Program-made: the position numbers and the translations under genes
The notes under the pieces: generated by a model
What the model saw: only the letters and a program-made list of their open reading frames with translations
Databases searched by the model: none
What the model was told of the DNA's origin: nothing
Shown here: positions 11,953 through 22,679 of the stretch, piece after piece
How positions within the stretch are numbered: position 1 is the first letter of the stretch
Layout: each line of letters begins with the position of its first letter
Origin: Ceratodon purpureus
Lineage: Eukaryota > Streptophyta > Bryopsida > Pseudoditrichales > Ditrichaceae
Length of the DNA stretch: 64,000 nucleotides
Direction: 5' to 3'
NCBI GenBank assembly: GCA_014871385.1
Contig: CM026426.1
Span: forward strand, 83,898,672 to 83,962,671

Positions 11953-14900
11953 TAAAAAGTAGCGGAAAAAAGTGGAAAAGTTACCAGTCAGTAAAAACAT
12001 ACTCGAGCAATAAAAAGTAACGGTAAAAAGTTAAAAAATTACCAGTCAGTAAAAACAGTGGAGCTGTAAAAGGTAACAGTGGAAAATGAGGGTAAAAATG
12101 CGAACGGTTAAAATGAGTTAAGAAAAAGAGTAAGTAACTTAAGGAGAAAATGAGGAAGGGAAAAAATTGAAAAGTTAAAAACAAAAATGAATGGACAGTA
12201 AAGAACCAGGAAAAATCTGTGGGAGAAGCTTGCAAACTGTAATGTATGGAAGCTTGGAAAAACTGAGACTATGCTAGAACTTGCGAAACTAAGGGCAGAA
12301 AACTATCTACAGTATGATAGTAAAGACTGATAGGTTCCAAAGGAACCAAAGTGGAAGGGTGGCAAAGGGATGGACTGGACAGGAACCAGGAAACATGAGG
12401 ACTAGCATCCGACAAACCAGAGGAGGGCTGAGGACAGGAGCCGACAGCACCTACCCAGGAGTTTTGAAGGAGCAGACTCAGTGACTGGAAGCACCAGCCA
12501 AACCAGAAGAACACCTGACCAAAGAGTACCAAGGGAAGAGCAGCAAACTGTACTGCAATGGAGAGAGAATACCCAGGGTGGGACAAGGAGGAGATAGCCA
12601 GGAGACAAGCAGCAGAACGGTTGGCAAGGTACGAACTCAGGGAGCAAAGAGTAGCAGCAGAAGTAGGAAAACCCACGGGAGGACAATTGAGTTCAGAAGA
12701 AAGCATAGCCAAAGGGAGAACCAGGGACCTGATTGACATGGACCTGGTAGGAGAGAATTCGAGCCATGATACATTACTTGGAGTAAGCAGGAGGACAAGG
12801 TCAGCAAGAGGAGAACCTGGCCCAAGCTTCAAGAATTGGCAGGAGGATGAGGAAGAAATTCGGAAGTATGAAGGACATCCACTATCACCCAGGACCAGCA
12901 GGAGGGAATTCCCAAGGCCAGGTGAAGGAGACACACAACATTGCTGGAACCCCCAGACCAGAATGGCATCAGCATATGACCATTACCAGGAGGAGGAGAA
13001 GAAAGGAGGCAGCAGACCAGACACACCGAAACCAGGGGAGAAAACACCAGGCGATTTGGTGGAGACATTGGAAACGCTGAAGAAAAAGTTGGAAGAAGTT
13101 CACACTGGGGACAGAGTCCAGACAGGAGCAGCAGCACTGTCAGAGATGTACAAAACAGGTAAGCCAGTACAGGTGAATCCCAGGAGACCAGTGGTACATT
13201 TTGCACAAGAGCAGTTCCAAGGAATGGAGCTGGAGGAAGATGAGGAAGACAGAAGACAGCTGGAGGAGTTAAAGGCTCGACAGCAGGCTAAAAGACAAGC
13301 AGAGAGAGAACGAAGAACCCAGCAGGCAACAGAGGACCTGTACAAGAGGCAGATGGAGGAATTAGGCCAGGCAGCCAGGTTCAGAGCGACAATGGAGGCT
13401 TGGGAAGAAAAGAATCGGGAGGAGATTACACTGAAGGAAGCCATGAAGCTATGGCAAGAAACCAAGAGACTCGAAGAGCAGGACCAGGAGAAGCAGAGAC
13501 ATGAGGCTCTTAGAACCCGGCAGGAGGCTCAAAGAAGGGAGGAAATGAAGCAGGCAGCTGAGAGAAAAGAAGCAATGCAGCAGGACTTGCTAAGACAGGA
13601 GGCTCTGCGTTTATTACAAGAGGCACCGAGATTGGAGGACCAGAAGAAGGAGGAAGAGATGAAAGAAGCTACCCGGCAGACGACCCTTTACAAATGGCAG
13701 GAGATACTGAGGGAAGAGAGCCAGAAACTCCAGGCCAAACCAAGGGCGGATCCGTGGGCAGCATATGACCATTCAGTGGTCCAGGGGGACAGACCAGGTC
13801 AGTTGAGGGAAGCAGAATTGATGGGAGCACCCTACACCACATCTGCTATACGACGGAGACCAGGGGCAGACCATTTCCCAACCTCGAGGACTCGGGTGAG
13901 CCCAACAGGAGGAGGAGGGGTACATTCTACCTATGTGGATCACCTCACAGGTGATGAGTACAGACCAGAAGTCAACAGAACTGCATACTGGCCAAGCGGA
14001 GGAGCAGAAGCCGGAGCAGGAATTCCTGATACAGGAACAGGATACAGAAGGCCAGCGGAGATAATGAGAGGGATGCCGTATGATACTAGGCCACCTACAA
14101 GAATAGGAGTACGAGGGGATACAGTGGACAACAGTTATCCAGTGAGGCATGGTCCACCAGCCTACCCACCAGCTGCTAGACCCAGAGTACCACCAGTGAC
14201 AGGACCAGTCCTTGTGGCACAGAGGAAGCCGCTGACCTACTCCAAGTACAAGGAGGGGACAAATCCAGATGGTCACATACGGCAGTTTGAGAGGACCCTA
14301 TGGCACAATGGAGAAACCGATGAACAGGTGATAATCAACCTGATGGGTACAACTTTGTTGGACAAGGTTGGTGCATAGTATGAGAATTTCCTGGAGAACC
14401 ATGTCTACTGCTCATGGGAGGATGTTAAAGTTGCTTTCAGGAGGAGGTACAGGGACCAGACCACGGATGAAGCAGTATACAGGGAATTGAAGTCCTTCAA
14501 ACAAAGGGATAGAGAGAAGATACAAGATTACTATGATCGGTTCATGACACTTATCAAATGTCTACAATCTGATCCAGGGGAAGGGTTCAGAATCACGAAT
14601 TTTCGAGCAGGACTCCTGGAGTATATCAAGATTACTACCACTGTAGCACCAGCCAAGAGCTTGACAGAGTTAGTGGATGCAGCCTTGAGATGCGAGGAGA
14701 ACTGCACTGACTCTAGTGGTAAACCCACTAAGATTGAAGTGAAGAAAGTGGAGACCAGCAGTAAGGCAGCCACAGTGACCAGGAAGGAACCTGACCAGGA
14801 GGCTCCAAGGAAAGCCTGTGGTATCTGTAAGAAGCTGGGCCATGACGATGCCAACTGTTGGTACAACCCAGCCAACCAGAGGGGGTCAGGTGCAAAGAAG

Positions 14901-15133
14901 GAAGGAGAAGAACTTGTTTTTGTCAATGAAGTATCTGCTTCTAAACCAGCAGGAACTTACAGTTACAACCAAGGATATTAGCGACCACCGAACCCTAGGG
15001 CAGGCAGTAGTCAACTGAGGAGTTATGGTGATCAACCACGGTGTTGCTTTTTGTGTGGAGGAGCAGACCACAGAAGCTGGAACTGCCCCAAGAAGGCGCA
15101 ATGGGATCAATTTTTAGCTGACCAGGAGAAGAC
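11953..15133 (+). repeat. Right arm of the perfect 3,181-bp inverted repeat
   Basis: Exact reverse complement of 2704-5884, judged from ORF boundaries, identical translations and the edges I compared base by base. Flanking retroelement sequence on both sides has diverged between the copies. Confidence 0.9.
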
Positions 15134-15364
15134 CAACAAGAAATAGTATCACCATGTGAGCAGTGTGGAGATCGAGCTAATAGAGGAACCTGAAGAGTCG
15201 GTGGGGGTAGCTACCATGACAAGATCTTAGAGGCTGAAGGCAGGACTGTTACCTATTAGGATGAATCAAGGGAACCTGAACCAAGAAAGGCCAGAACGAA
15301 CGAGGACTGGCAGGAGGAAGAAAAAATCAGGAATTCGATGCTAGAAACCTTGAAGGAAATTTAG
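12558..15364 (+). pseudogene. gag polyprotein of the right retroelement
   Basis: The 606-codon first part (12558-14378) is identical to the left copy, with the same coiled-coil region and the same TAG end. The gag domain and first zinc knuckle continue at 14487-14981, a TAG follows, and the second knuckle lies near 15050-15100. Past 15133 it diverges from the left copy and gains further TAG codons at 15144 (Gln in the left copy), 15228 (Gln) and 15362 (His). It is therefore more decayed outside the identical tract than inside it. Confidence 0.8.
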
Positions 15365-16036
15365 CTTCAGGAGGAGCAGGAGAAGGCAGAAGCTGAGAGA
15401 CTCAGGGCGACTTTAAAAACAGCAGAGAAGGAAGGAGACGGCGAAGTACTGGACAATGAATGGGCAGGATTCCCAGACTCGGATACACTAGCGTACAGCC
15501 CTAAGACCATAGAGCAGGAATTGGGCGCAAAAAGGGAGACGAGTACAGAGAACAACCAGGAGCAGCATTATGCAACTGTAGTTGGGAGAAAAATACTGGA
15601 GAGTCCCATCACAGTCTCACTAGGACAGCTGCTGAAGATGGCCCCTAATTTGACAGAATTTTTGAAGGCCCACGTATTCCCAGAATTGGCAGCACTCCAG
15701 CCCACTCAACCAGAGCCAGCACCAAGCAAGAAGCCAACAACCAGTCAACCAGGTAAGACTGATTTAATAGGCAGTCTCGCTATTGATGATGACAGAGAAC
15801 TGCCGGTGTTAACTATGCAGATAGGCAATGGGACACTAGAGAATATCCTACTAGATGGAGGATCAGGTGCGAACCTGATAACTGAGAAGGAGCGTAAAAG
15901 ACTGGGCCTCAAGGACCCACAGCCTGCTCCTTTCAGACTAAGAATGGCGGACCAGATAGTAGTTGACCCGGTGGGGATGATTCGTAATGTGAAAATTCAC
16001 ATCCACGGTGTTCCTTACCTTATTACCTTGACTGTT
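15365..16036 (+). pseudogene. Truncated retropepsin-like ORF of the right retroelement
   Basis: Homologous to the left protease ORF. It shows GQLLKMAPNLTEFLKAHVFP, ILLDGGSGANLIT and MADQIVVDPVG, then ends after PYLITLTVI, before the YSMLLGRPW block. The DGGSG catalytic context is intact but the C-terminal third is missing. The break falls at ...GTTATA|ACACCATATT, where unrelated AT-rich sequence begins. Confidence 0.75.
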
Positions 16037-16040
16037 ATAA

Positions 16041-16690
16041 CACCATATTCATTAATTCGGGACTTTTGCCAGTCCCAAATTAGTTTCGTACTAAATTTAG
16101 ACCATTAATTGTGTCAATTATAATGGGACTCTCCTTATATTGGGACTAAATATGTATAGATATTTGACGGAATGAGCAATCATTGCCCAACATGTACTTG
16201 AACATCAACACTTTTTTGGTCACTGAATTACGAAGTCCCATATATTGATGATTATCATACATGTGATTATCTATGAAGGTCCATGGTTTAGTTGATAGTG
16301 AACCAAGTCAAGGTAATTACCACCTCAAATATTCCTCAAACTATGTTATAACTGAATTGACTAATATGAGCAAAGAATATGTGCAAAGTCATTTTCTGAC
16401 TAAGACAATGGAGACTTATAAAAGACAAACGCCATTCCAAATTCCGAAGAATACATTTGTAAAATTCAAGTGAGTGATAATTTGCCAGAAAATTTTATTC
16501 AATAACAATCTTTCCAAACTTGAACGCTTGGAGGGAACAAAGTACACAAAAGTAATTTTACCTCAATACACCATACTCTTGTATGTGTGATGATCACACC
16601 ATGAGGAATTTTATCCTACTAAACTATAAATGCCGCAGCACTACCTACCTATCCTCACAGGACACAAAACTCTAACGGTACCAATACACT
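16041..16690. other. AT-rich DNA, no gene
   Basis: It starts with CACCATATTCATTAATTCGG, resembling the ends of the small element at 1027 and a sequence at 55940, followed by a GGGAC...GTCCC hairpin. It may be the end of an insertion that truncated the retroelement. I see no coding potential. Confidence 0.4.
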
Positions 16691-17578
16691 ATCTAAGTAT
16701 TTAGCTCACATCAAGCCAAATAGATGGACACATTAATTTTTATAAATCCTCACAATTGTAGTGGTAGCAGTATCTTGCTATCCTCATATGCTAACTTGTC
16801 GCTACGGTTAAGACAATCTAAGTATTTAGCTCACATCAAGCCAAACAGATGGACACATTAGATTTTATAAAACCTCACAATTGTAGTGCTAGCAGTATCT
16901 TCCTATTCTCATATGCTAACTTGTCGCTACGGTTAAGACAATCTAAGTATTTAGCTCACATCAAGCCAAACAGATGGACACATTAGATTTTATAAAACCT
17001 CACAATTGTAGTGCTAGCAGTATCTTCCTATTCTCATATGCTAACTTGTCGCTACGGTTAAGACAATCTAAGTATGTAGCTCACATCAAGCCAAATATAT
17101 GGACACATTAAACTTTAAAAAACATCACAACACTAGTGACAGCAGTATCTAACTACCCTAACATGCTCACTTGTCCATACTAATACACCATCTAAGTATT
17201 TAGCTCACATGAGGCCAAATGACATCACTATAAACTATATGGAACATCACAATAGTATAGCAGCTGTATGTACCTATCCTCGAATGTGAACTCGTCGTTA
17301 CTAATACACTATCTACATATTTAGCTCACATCAAGCCAAAATGATAGACACATTAAATTCTCTAAAACATGACAATAGTACTGGCTGCAGTATCTACCTA
17401 TCCTCACATGCTCACCTGTCGATACTAATACACCTTCTAAGCTAAACGATGGCACATTTAACTTTATTAAACCTCACAATAGTACTGACAACAAACTCTA
17501 TTTATCCTCACACATGACTAACTTGTCAATATTAAGTATTTAGCCACATCAAGCTAAATCATGGACACATTGAACTCA
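16691..17578. repeat. Decayed 125-bp satellite (about 7-8 units)
   Basis: The marker GTATTTAGCTCACATCAAGC recurs at 16697, 16822, 16947, 17072 and 17196, a period of 124-125 bp, then in more degenerate form near 17317 and 17535. Units also share GATGGACACATTA and CTCACAATTGTAG. Units 2 and 3 are nearly identical while outer ones have drifted. The stop codon of gene A lies inside the last degenerate unit. The units contain TTTAGCTCA, also the arm of the palindromes on the other side of gene A. Confidence 0.8.
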
Positions 17579-20398
17579 CTAAAACCTGACCAGAGTAGAA
17601 GTGATAACGTTTCTTTGGATCACCGGAATACGAACTTTTGGATTGACAGTTCCGGCCTTTATCTTTGATTTCCAACTAGTCATAAGAGAATCAGTATCGA
17701 TCCACTCTGGCGTGTGCTCTTCATCAGCTTCCCATTGAAGGGATCTTCCAGAATTCCACCCAACATAGCATTCAAGGACATCTTCATTGGAAGACAACGG
17801 TTTCCAGTATTGGACTTTAATACAATTTGGATGATTAACAGGGTCATCAAATGGATTTGACATAGCCCTTGCTACCCAAAACGGCCGTGAATCGTCATCA
17901 GCAGGCCGCACAATGAGAAAATATCCCTCGTACACATCCCGAGCCACTCGGAACGAAGGATTTGGCCGATCACGATGCTGCCCAATGAATGGCTCATCTC
18001 TAGCAAATGCATCCCGCATCGTCCCATCATCAAGGTATTCGTCCTCTGGAGCTGCAGAGAACCGAGATCGTGGCCAAAATCCATCCCTTAAAACTGAAGG
18101 CAAAATGATATCATCAGAGAGGGCTTGATGCACCCCCTTCCAATATCGTGATATGCCTTCATTCCTTCGTCGATACTCGCCCGACAAATCTTCATTTGCC
18201 ATAGTATCCCAATGGTTTATGAATCCTGCAATACCCCTAATGATTTCCTCTTTATTCTTCATGCTCTGCGCTGGTAAAGCATTTGGAGACCCTAAAGGCA
18301 AGCTTGGCCTGCCGTCACTCAACTCAGTCCACAACTTGATGCCACCATTCTCTTTTGGAAGCCACTCGCTATCCGTGCAAACAAGCTTATATTGCATCAT
18401 TGGCCATCCGTTTGCATGCTTATAGAATTTAAATTGTTGGGCATTGGTATGCCCTTCTAAAGCTTCATCTCCAGAAGCAATATGACCATCTATAAACCCC
18501 TTAAAATCTGGCACTTCCTCGATAAAATGTGGAATAACAGGCTCAGATTCAGCATCCATGAACGATTTCATAAGCAACGATATTGTGGGGTAGTCATTTT
18601 TCCTAAGCTTCATACTCCATCGCCCAAAGAGGGCATCAATATCATCATGAGTATGACCAACTAGCATAAAGTTCACATACACTTCCCGAAAGATACCTCT
18701 AGCTACAAGAAGTGAAAAATAACAGAGCATGTATTTGTTCTTGTTATCCGAGCACGCATTGTCCAGTTGGACATTTAGAATTGGAGGGAGTGGTTTTGCT
18801 GTAATCAAATTTCTAGGAATAGGAGGAAGTGACGTGGTACATATATCGCCTCCACTCAAGACAGCCTCAAAAAGAGGTGCTAGACGACCACCCGGGAACA
18901 ATTCCCGTGAACATGTTTTTGGTACTAACTCAATATCACGTAAAAGTCTCGCAATACTTCCGACGGTGTGGTTGGAGTCACTGGGAAAAATATCAAGTCC
19001 ATAATGCGCGTAACGTTGATCTCCGTGTCCATGCGCTATCATGCCCGTGACTTGCAATGGCAACTTGAAATAGGAATCTGTTGCCTTGTTCTTGTGCGAG
19101 TATGCCGGCGATGCAGTCTTCGAATGGTCCATTTTATCGTGAATCACGGTAACAACATTGTCAGGCTCAGTTAGAGAGCTGTATCGATTCGCGTAGTATA
19201 ACTCGCGATGCGCCCGTTGAGCGGCAAGGTGCTCTGTAAGCTTCATCTTCCACAGGTCTTCGGCTCTAGAACCTTTCGTGCTAGCAGCTCTCAAGGATTT
19301 CAATCTGTCACACGTACCGCAACGAGCAAAATTATCTCCAGGTTTCTTCACAGAAAACTCTGGAAATGAACGCCTCCTAATATTGCTAATCCCGGAGACT
19401 GACACTTTCTTCAAACCCAGCTGGCCGTTCACTATATTGACTTGAGATAATGAATCCTTCCATTTCCAGGACGGAGGTAACGCCATGGACACTACCTTCT
19501 CACCGTTATCCAAGGTCTTTGATCTATGAGGCATCTGATCTGCAATACTATCCAGCATACAACCCAATGTTGCTTTCGCTTGAATGGTGTACGTACGTGG
19601 CTTCTTAGTGCCGAAATTCCCATGATGATCTGCTCTAACACCTTGATCAGCCAGGCCTTGGTGACGGAAGAAGCTAGTCCGTGATACTCCGAGAATTTTG
19701 TACCATGCAACAGGGCATACTTCAAGTCCTTCTAATGTCACGACTCGATTTCCAGCTGGGTCAATGTGCATTTGCCGATGCACATCTAGCTGGGTATGTT
19801 TTTTAAAATAAACAGTCCCATCTCTCCAGAACTGATTTCTCACGGCTTCGATTTTCTCACGGGGATAAAACTGAACACAATTTATCCTACAGCAGTTCTC
19901 GCTAGAAACTGCGGATATAGACCTAGAGGACAATTTTTCTTCTGCTTTAGGCGTACTTGCAGGGAGGCGAGGTACTCTTGAACTCTCGTATGGTCGTACT
20001 CCCACGCGCTTCCTCCCCCTCGACAAAGCTATGGCAGCATTATATTTTGCGACTTCGTCGTGGTCATACAATGACGCTCCATTCACAATTACGTTTCTTA
20101 TATGCCATGCTCGGAGTGAAAACATCCATTCGGATGGAACGTCATCTTCACAAAGGGATTCTGCGATTTGCACGGCCACTCGATCATCACCGAGTGCTGT
20201 TCCATCACTTCCAATCACAAGGTCGGAGTCGACGCTGTGACAGATGCCCTTTGCAACAATAGAGCCATACTCGTTCACAAGAGTAACACACTTAGTAATC
20301 CAAGACGATCTAGAGAGACCATCGCAATTAACCACGTCGTCTGGCAGAGTAGGCTCCTGAGGAAACAGAAGATCTTCCACTTCTGAGAAGTTCTCCAT
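17579..20398 (-). CDS. Gene A: DUF7869-like protein, 939 aa, intact
   Basis: A single uninterrupted ORF from an ATG. The visible order is an N-terminal domain (about 30-120); a Cys cluster (CCRINC, 169-174); a helical stretch CPVAWYKILGVSRTSFFRH that looks like a DNA-binding helix-turn-helix; a CGTCDRLK zinc-type motif (360-367); HDKMDHSK (420-427); GMIAHGHGD; LDNACSDNKNK (545-555); GHTHDDIDALFGRW (581-594); and a C-terminal domain. The three acidic motifs fit an RNase H-like D-D-D/E fold, so I infer a transposase or nuclease. Database proteins of this type are labelled only as an uncharacterised domain. Homologues lie at 39185 and 60203. This copy lacks the intron those two share. It is flanked by a satellite (3') and a palindrome array (5'). 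Confidence 0.8.
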   Translation of the reverse strand: MENFSEVEDLLFPQEPTLPDDVVNCDGLSRSSWITKCVTLVNEYGSIVAKGICHSVDSDLVIGSDGTALGDDRVAVQIAESLCEDDVPSEWMFSLRAWHIRNVIVNGASLYDHDEVAKYNAAIALSRGRKRVGVRPYESSRVPRLPASTPKAEEKLSSRSISAVSSENCCRINCVQFYPREKIEAVRNQFWRDGTVYFKKHTQLDVHRQMHIDPAGNRVVTLEGLEVCPVAWYKILGVSRTSFFRHQGLADQGVRADHHGNFGTKKPRTYTIQAKATLGCMLDSIADQMPHRSKTLDNGEKVVSMALPPSWKWKDSLSQVNIVNGQLGLKKVSVSGISNIRRRSFPEFSVKKPGDNFARCGTCDRLKSLRAASTKGSRAEDLWKMKLTEHLAAQRAHRELYYANRYSSLTEPDNVVTVIHDKMDHSKTASPAYSHKNKATDSYFKLPLQVTGMIAHGHGDQRYAHYGLDIFPSDSNHTVGSIARLLRDIELVPKTCSRELFPGGRLAPLFEAVLSGGDICTTSLPPIPRNLITAKPLPPILNVQLDNACSDNKNKYMLCYFSLLVARGIFREVYVNFMLVGHTHDDIDALFGRWSMKLRKNDYPTISLLMKSFMDAESEPVIPHFIEEVPDFKGFIDGHIASGDEALEGHTNAQQFKFYKHANGWPMMQYKLVCTDSEWLPKENGGIKLWTELSDGRPSLPLGSPNALPAQSMKNKEEIIRGIAGFINHWDTMANEDLSGEYRRRNEGISRYWKGVHQALSDDIILPSVLRDGFWPRSRFSAAPEDEYLDDGTMRDAFARDEPFIGQHRDRPNPSFRVARDVYEGYFLIVRPADDDSRPFWVARAMSNPFDDPVNHPNCIKVQYWKPLSSNEDVLECYVGWNSGRSLQWEADEEHTPEWIDTDSLMTSWKSKIKAGTVNPKVRIPVIQRNVITSTLVRF

Positions 20399-20579
20399 AC
20401 TGTTGCTTCAAAATCACTTATGGAGCTGGACCAAAACAGAAAATTTACATTACATATAATCAGAGAATATAGTTATAACAAAAATAATCAGAAGTAAGGG
20501 AAATAAACAATACCAATTTCTCTGACAGTACAAAACCATTTTAGGTCACAATCAGCTAAGTAGACTAAGTTCCATTGGG

Positions 20580-21595
20580 CTGAACCGTCTGAATACATTA
20601 TAAGTTAGAACTATTTAGCTCGTACTGATCTAAAACTATATAGCTCATACTGAGCTAACTAGGTTTAGCTCATTATGAGCTAAATAAGTTTAGCTCAGAA
20701 TGTGCGAGTTTGGTTACTCTCATAGTGACCTTTACCATTTTAAATATATAAAGCATAATCTTCCACGACGCAAGGAGCCATACAAGCTTAGCTAACGGTG
20801 ACTGTGACCGCATTATCTTATCCTGCACAATTTCAGGACCCTGAAACATACAATGATGAATACATTTTAAGCTCTCAGTGAACTAACCAATTTAGCTCAT
20901 TATGATCTAATCCATATAAGTTTATTGTGAGCTTAATCAAATTAGCTCATTGTGAGCTAAATGAATTTAGCTTATTCTATGCTAAATTGATTTAACTCAT
21001 TGTAAGGTAAATCAATTTAACTCTTTGTAAGCTAAACCAATTTAGCCCATTATGAGCTAAACCATTCTAGCTCATTCTGAGCTAAACCAATTTAGCTCAA
21101 TGTGAGCTAAATCAATTCAGCTCATTGTAAGCTAATCCAATTTAGCTCATTGTGAGCTAAACCAATTTACCTCAATGTGAGCTAAATCAATTCAACTCAT
21201 TGTAAGCTAAATCAATTCAACTCATTGTAAGCCTAACCAATTTAGCTCATTGTGAGCCAAACCAATTTAGCTCATTGTGAGCTAAACCAATTTAGCTGAT
21301 TCTGAGCTAACCCAATTTAGCTCATTGTGAGCTAACCCAATTTACCTAAATGTGAGCTAGATCAATTCAACTCATTGTAAGCTTAACCAATTTAGCTCAT
21401 TGTGAGCTAAACCAATTTAGCTCATTGTGAGCTAAACCAATTTAGCTCATTGTGAGCTAACCCAATTTAGCTCATTATGAGCTAAACCAATTTACCTCAA
21501 TGTGAGCTAGATCAATTCAACTCATTGTAAGCTTAACCAATTTAGCTCATTGGGAGCTAAACCAATTTACCTCATTGTGAGCTAACCCAATACCA
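20580..21595. repeat. Array of TTTAGCTCA/TGAGCTAAA palindromes
   Basis: Thirty or more copies of TTTAGCTCA-N3-TGAGCTAAA, tandem at a period of about 25 bp (joined by CCAA) from about 20930 to 21593, with looser copies from 20590 to 20720. There is no unique spacer sequence. It lies just upstream of gene A, which reads away from it. The perfect arms are 9 bp. Copies have mostly single-base changes. Confidence 0.9.
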
Positions 21596-21698
21596 GGTAA
21601 CTCTTTACCTTGGAACTCAATTGTGACATAAATCATGTGCTCAGCACAGCCTGATCGATGGGTATCCATAGAAGGCCCTCTTTCCTGTATCGCACATA

Positions 21699-22513
21699 CT
21701 AAAAATTGAGGTGAAAAACTTGACGTGCTAGATGATAGCGGAAGATCATGCTAGCCTTGGAGACAACACACTTCAATACATCTTGGCCTGCTTGAAACTT
21801 CTCGTCCCATCCGACATCCAAAAGACTACTCAGAACTGCTTGAGGTGGCGATTTGAAGACGTACATGGTGGCTGTGCGACGCGGGTTCTCTGCTATAGCA
21901 AACAAGTCAACCATGATATGCACAGGCATGAACCATTTCACGTGTGCTGATTTACTCCCGGTTCCGCCTTTCATTGCTTCAGAGATGTCGGTGGCCAACT
22001 TCAATCTAATTGCCTCGGACGTGTGCATGTCAGGGAGGGGCCAGTAGGGGTCATCAAGGGCAGGCAACGGCAACTCCTTCAAGCTGCCATACAAGGAAGA
22101 GCCAGACTGTGGAACGTACACTGCTTTGTGGAAAAAGGTGCCATTCTCCAGCAAAGTCTTATAATTGCGGCCGTTGCGTACCGTTGCCTCTCCGACTTCA
22201 TGATGAAGCATGAGGATGACATCCATGACCGCTGTTAGATCAATCCAGTCGTCCCAATACGACTGATAAAGCAAGTTACATCCGCGGGGCTCCCTCGCAG
22301 CAGTGGCCGGATCCAAGAGCAATTGCCGGCGTTGATAAGCGTGCCGAACTTTGATGGCGTCTAGCTTCAGCACATCCCTACCACGCCTCGCCATTGCTTT
22401 GAAACGGAACCCAAGGATCTGAGCCTTCCGTGCCCCAGCAAACGAGTCTAGACCATGAATCCTCGCGTCTCGGGACCACGGACCTCTCACGGCCGCTCTC
22501 AATGTCACCCAAC
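21699..22513 (-). CDS. Hypothetical protein exon, about 269 aa
   Basis: A GC-richer open frame in AT-rich surroundings. It starts after a plausible acceptor (AAATAGGCAG near 22515) with WVTLRAAVRGPW and ends ...RQVFHLNF. It is rich in Arg, Leu and Trp, with a segment CNLLYQSYWDDWIDLTAVMD. No domain is recognised. A strong donor-like GTGAGTAC lies upstream at about 22681, but I could not find a convincing first exon, so the true N-terminus is unknown. It could be a host gene or part of the gene A element. Confidence 0.4.
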
Positions 22514-22679
22514 TGCCTATTTCTACCCGAAGAGAAACCTATTCACCACGATCGTCCAAGTTGTTATAAAGCACTACAACATGCACCTCTTCAACTGGAT
22601 TATCCATCCTCGCTTTAGCAAAGATCACAAGAAACCTAAGATGTGGCAAAGATCACTGAAGAACTTGTGAAGTACTCAC

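Larger units (their letters stand above)
10317..16040 (+). mobile_element. Ty3-like LTR retroelement, right copy (inverted, truncated)
   Basis: The order on the plus strand is LTR 10317-11446, primer-binding site, leader, gag from 12558, then a protease fragment that ends within ACTGTTATA at about 16036-16040. Beyond this point no homology to the left copy can be seen. It is inverted relative to the left copy around an axis at about 8918.5. It carries extra in-frame TAG codons at 15144, 15228 and 15362 outside the identical tract, and a DNA-transposon insertion in its LTR. Confidence 0.85.

Noticed and set aside
20930..21595. CRISPR-like array
   Set aside because: The repeats are tandem palindromes without unique spacers, in a clearly eukaryotic context with introns.
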